Below are positions 60,967 through 64,000 of a DNA stretch of 64,000 bases, one piece after another (the stretch's first letter is position 1; every line of letters begins with the position of its first letter). The notes under the pieces were generated by a model, which was not told where the DNA came from, made no database searches, and saw only the letters and a program-made list of their open reading frames with translations. The stretch is from Amoebophrya sp. A120 (lineage: Eukaryota; Sar; Dinophyceae; Syndiniales; Amoebophryaceae): NCBI GenBank assembly GCA_905178155.1, contig CAJINV010000002.1:8761224-8825223 (forward strand), read 5' to 3'. The position numbers and the translations under genes were made by a program.

Positions 60967-61752
60967 TTTAATTCTTTTTTTCACACTACATCTTTCAAAT
61001 TATTCTATCTCTCAGCTTTTTCTATATCGGATAACAGATGCACTCGTCATAAGAAATTTTTTGGTTCGAAAAATACTTTTTGACATAACAAACAAACACA
61101 GCAAATCACTTCAGTAGTTTCATCACCATCGCACTTTCAATTTCACAGCGTATATTTATTCCCAGATATCGAAAAAACATTTTGGACCAAAGAGAACAAC
61201 GATGCTTTGCACTACATTCATTTTTAAACTCTTTTACATCGTGTCCAGTTGCGTTTCCCCAGAAAAAAGCAATAATATGGCCCCAGCAAACTTGTCTGCT
61301 ACCGCTGCAGTCAGTGTTTGCATATAGCAGGAACAGAAAACTCCTGGCTTCATTGATGAAAAAATCAATGGTCTTCGGGACAAATGACAGACAACTAGAT
61401 TGTGCAAACTGAGAAAAAGTTTACTTTATCTAGCGTGGATATGGAAAGGCAATCTATGCATTTTTTCCCAAAAAAATTCATTAATTGATACTATTTATTT
61501 CGAGCAGAGCCCCTTCATCATACAAGAAAATGAAATTCAATAATTTTTTACACAGTTGTGAACTACAACTGCTGCTTCGAAATAAAAGTTTTACAAAAAA
61601 TTGTACACGACGTGCAACAAAAAGGCGAAGGAGTTCACTTATATAAAAGTAAGACGATTAATAAGGAACTCGACTTCTAGTCATCTGCTGGCACTCACGC
61701 TTGCCCTACTTGGTGGTCTAATTCTTGTTCTAGAATTACTTGACTCCCTTGA
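60967..61752. other. Intergenic spacer, 0.8 kb
   Basis: An A/T-rich spacer between the stop of the right-hand gene (61753) and the start of the 11-exon gene. No gene, repeat or RNA gene is supported. Confidence 0.55.
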
Positions 61753-64000
61753 CTAGATCAACTCATCCTCAGCAGCATCACTGCTTCCATCATCCATCGT
61801 GACGAACGGCACCTCGGTACCATCGGCCAGGGTCACGGTCGGAATCTGGGGGTTCAAGATGTCCTCGATTTCTTCTTCCGGAATCTCCTGTTCGACAGCG
61901 GTGCAGTCCATGACTTCCGATCCGTCGTCCAGCAACGTGGAGATCTGTTCCAAGGCGGCGATGGGCACGCCACGGGCGGCGTTCTCGACCATGGAGACGT
62001 TCAGGTCGACGCGGACCGTCGAGGGAACTTGCGCTTCCCCAGCAGTAGTACTCATAGTGCGGCGGCGCTTCGTGTCCGGCTCAGCAATCACTTCTTCGTC
62101 CACCTCCATCGGAGCGGCGGTAGACTCAGAACCACTGGCAACCGCAGCGGGCGCAGACGTGGCGTTGGAGATGATACCAGTGGGGGCCGCGGCCACGGGG
62201 ACAGAGGTGGTCGTCACAGGCACGTTAACGTTGGTGGGCTGCGCCAACATCGGGGTGACCGGAGGAGCCGGCTTGGCCACCTTCGGCAAGGACTTCTTCT
62301 TGAAACCGCTGCTCTTCGGGGCAGAACCGGCCTTGCTCACGACCGAGGCGGCACGCTGACCCGCTGTTTAGTTTTTGTTTGTAAATTGACAATTATCAAG
62401 CATGATGAGTCTTTGCATCTTATCATGCACCAAAAGCAAAAAAAACTACCTTGATTCGGTTCGTCGGTCGGCAACAACGTCTGGATTCCAGACGTTGTTG
62501 CCGACCGACACTGGATCGAGGCGGGCTTGGCCTTGGACGGCGGAGCAGCTTTTGTTCGAATATTGATTATATTGCAATCGATCACAATCGTGCTCGCATC
62601 AAAACCAGTTCTGCATGACAAAAACATTATACCCTTCTGCTTCGGCTGCACATTCGCACCAAGGGATCCTTGCGAAAACAACAACCGCTGCGGCTCAATG
62701 GCGTTGTTGGAAGACGGGGTGTGAAACAGTCCTCCAAACGCAGACCCCATGGTCGAATCGACGTTCTGTTCGGCATTCGGGTCCAGCGGCGGCTGCGATT
62801 GCAGATCGGGAGACAAGGACGCCTGCGCCGCCATCTCGGTCTGCACGGTCTCCTTAATGCCGGCCATCAACTTCGACTCCATCTGCACCATACTGGTCTG
62901 CATCAGGTTCTGCATCATCGCCAACAAGGCCTGCTGGTCGAGACCTGAGTATAATATTTTATGATAATACGCATGGTATAAAATGGCAAGCGATCACTTT
63001 TCAACACAAACTAAAAAAAATTATACCCAGTCCCGCACCCGCGGCTGCAGCAGCAGGAGCTTTCGCCACCGGAGCTTTCGCCTTCACCACCGGAGTAGCA
63101 GCAGCTTTCACCTTCGGATTAGCAGCAGGCGGCGCTGCCACCGGCGCTGCCGCAGCAGCAGCCGCAGCGTCCGGCATCGGCGTGTCGTCGACGGCAGCAG
63201 CAGCCGCACCAGCAGCTGGCTGCTCACCACCTTCTTGTCCCTCCTGCGGCAAAAATTCGGCGTCCATGATCACGTCGTTCTGCGGGGCGGCTCCCAAAGG
63301 AAGTTGACCACGGCGACCACGGCCGGCGATTCGTTCGGGGCTGGCCAAGGTGAACTCACCCAAACCATACATCGTCGGCTGGTACGTGGTCGTGTACAAA
63401 TATGCAATGCAAATTTCAACACCGACCATCAGAGGCACTACGACAATACCGTATCAAATACATTACCTAGACACAACACACACAAACACAACATGCGTAC
63501 TGTTTCTCATATTTCCACGCAAAGCCTCTCAGTCGGTGTATAGTTTTCAAAGGCATATTTCTCCCCACAACATGGCGATCTCCTCGTCCGACATGTCCGG
63601 GTCGTAGAACTTGTGCAAAGTGGTGAACCACAGCTCCAAAATGCGACGCTCAGACGCAGTTTGCAGCGGTTCGAGCACACGGACAACCTGAAGCAAGTTT
63701 TTAAGTGAAGGCTTGTATAATTTCGAGATTGCATCCACCATGTCGCATGCTGATTAAAAAAAAGCAATAATTTCTGTACCTCCAACCAGGATTCGCGGTA
63801 GCTGCACGTGATGCGGGCGGTCGCGGCGTGGATCAACAAGTTTATGCTATGAAAAATCGCACACAAAGCAACCTAAACGCAAGCACTCTCTTCGCATCAC
63901 AGAATTTTTTATGCATAAAGCAGGACATTTTTTCAATCTGAAGACCGGTGCTCATCATGCAAAAATTTGCTTTGCGTAAGCAGCAGGTTTCTGCCACTTC
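61753..64000 (-). CDS. 5'-truncated multi-exon gene, unknown protein with Ala/Pro/Lys-rich middle and acidic tail
   Basis: Exons (minus): 63780-63846, about 63553-63749, 63027-about 63408, 62633-62944, 62450-62548, 61753-62363; the 5' end is off the window, and a further partial exon may lie at 63960-64000. Joins in phase: RILVG-ACDMVDAI (30-nt intron), LWGEIC-IAYLYTT (introner-like intron), AGLG-LDQQALLAMM, PKQK-AAPPSKAK, DEPNQ-AGQRAAS. Order: helical domain (LYKPSLKNLLQVVRVLEPLQ, RRILELWFTTLHKFYDPDMS, then DEEIAMLWGEICIAYLY), an Ala/Pro/Lys-rich linker, a Met/Gln-rich helix (LLAMMQNLMQTSMVQMESKL), then an acidic C-terminus (IPEEEIEDILNPQ, SSDAAEDELI). A KRRR cluster could be a nuclear signal. 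No family recognised. Confidence 0.78.
62463..62509. repeat. Near-perfect palindrome (23-bp arms, 1-nt loop) inside an exon
   Basis: The arms 62463-62485 and 62487-62509 are exact reverse complements around a single T at 62486; outer end GTCGGTCGGCAACAACG. It fills almost half of the 99-bp exon 62450-62548 and is read in frame as CRSATTSGIQTLLPTD. The downstream splice (CAAG donor, CAG acceptor) keeps this frame. Confidence 0.92.
63409..63561 (-). mobile_element. Introner-like intron with imperfect inverted ends and a 9-bp direct repeat
   Basis: Direct repeats GAAATATGC (63553-63561) and GAAATTTGC (63409-63417), 8 of 9 identical, flank the insert. Just inside lie imperfect inverted ends (ACACCGACTGAGAGGC against ACACCGACCATCAGAGGC). 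Removing the insert plus one repeat joins LWGEIC to IAYLYTT in frame. The borders are not GT...AG. Confidence 0.7.
63750..63779 (-). other. 30-nt spliceosomal intron
   Basis: It begins GTACAG, has eight consecutive T, and ends AATCAG. Removing it joins LPRILVG to ACDMVDAISKLY, phase 1 on both sides. Without splicing, the frame of the upstream exon does not match the coding frame downstream. Confidence 0.65.

Noticed and set aside
55947-60984. Separate small genes for each open frame between 52.5 and 61 kb
   Set aside because: Nearly all neighbouring frames join in phase at splice sites and internal ones lack start codons; one 11-exon gene is simpler.

Overview
Nuclear genomic DNA of a eukaryote, not a prokaryote. 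Genes are split by introns, and exons join in the same reading frame across GT...AG junctions. The proteins are long and rich in low-complexity Ser, Ala, Gln, Glu and Arg tracts. Two genes have clear eukaryotic identity: an anoctamin (TMEM16 family) membrane protein and the vacuolar fusion protein CCZ1. All seven gene units read from the minus strand, as in the long one-direction gene arrays of dinoflagellates. Several introns are mobile-element-like: terminal inverted repeats, short direct repeats at the borders, and non-canonical splice sites. This combination best fits an alveolate of the dinoflagellate lineage, most like a syndinian such as Amoebophrya, whose genomes are known for introner elements. 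That assignment is an inference; no rRNA or other marker gene is present.

Layout, right to left (the direction of transcription): (1) 61753-64000, a multi-exon gene of unknown function whose 5' end lies off the window; it holds a 30-nt intron and a 23-bp perfect hairpin in an exon. (2) 52524-60966, an 11-exon gene for an unrecognised protein of about 1,976 residues. (3) 48167-50940, CCZ1, three exons. (4) 43461-47053, a low-complexity protein with an acidic repeat, split by a textbook 214-bp introner. (5) 32469-42531, a 3,287-residue protein with a leucine-rich-repeat segment and long RS/K-rich tails. (6) 30297-31304, a small Q/P/M-rich protein ending in a glycine zipper. (7) 18324-29402, the anoctamin, three of whose introns are swollen by three unrelated tandem repeat families. 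(8) 1-14995, very large disordered reading frames that join in phase into what may be one giant gene of more than 4,400 residues running off the left edge.

The genes do not form an obvious pathway. CCZ1 (Rab7 activation on endosomes) and the anoctamin (lipid scramblase or ion channel) are both membrane proteins or membrane-associated, but their closeness is probably chance. The most interesting content is the gene architecture: introners with inverted repeats, a shared TTTGTCATGCA motif in at least nine introns, 5' splice sites that are mostly GTAC and never GTRAG, introns as short as 30 nt, and intron-specific tandem repeats. Intergenic spacers are 0.8-3.3 kb and I see no RNA genes in them.
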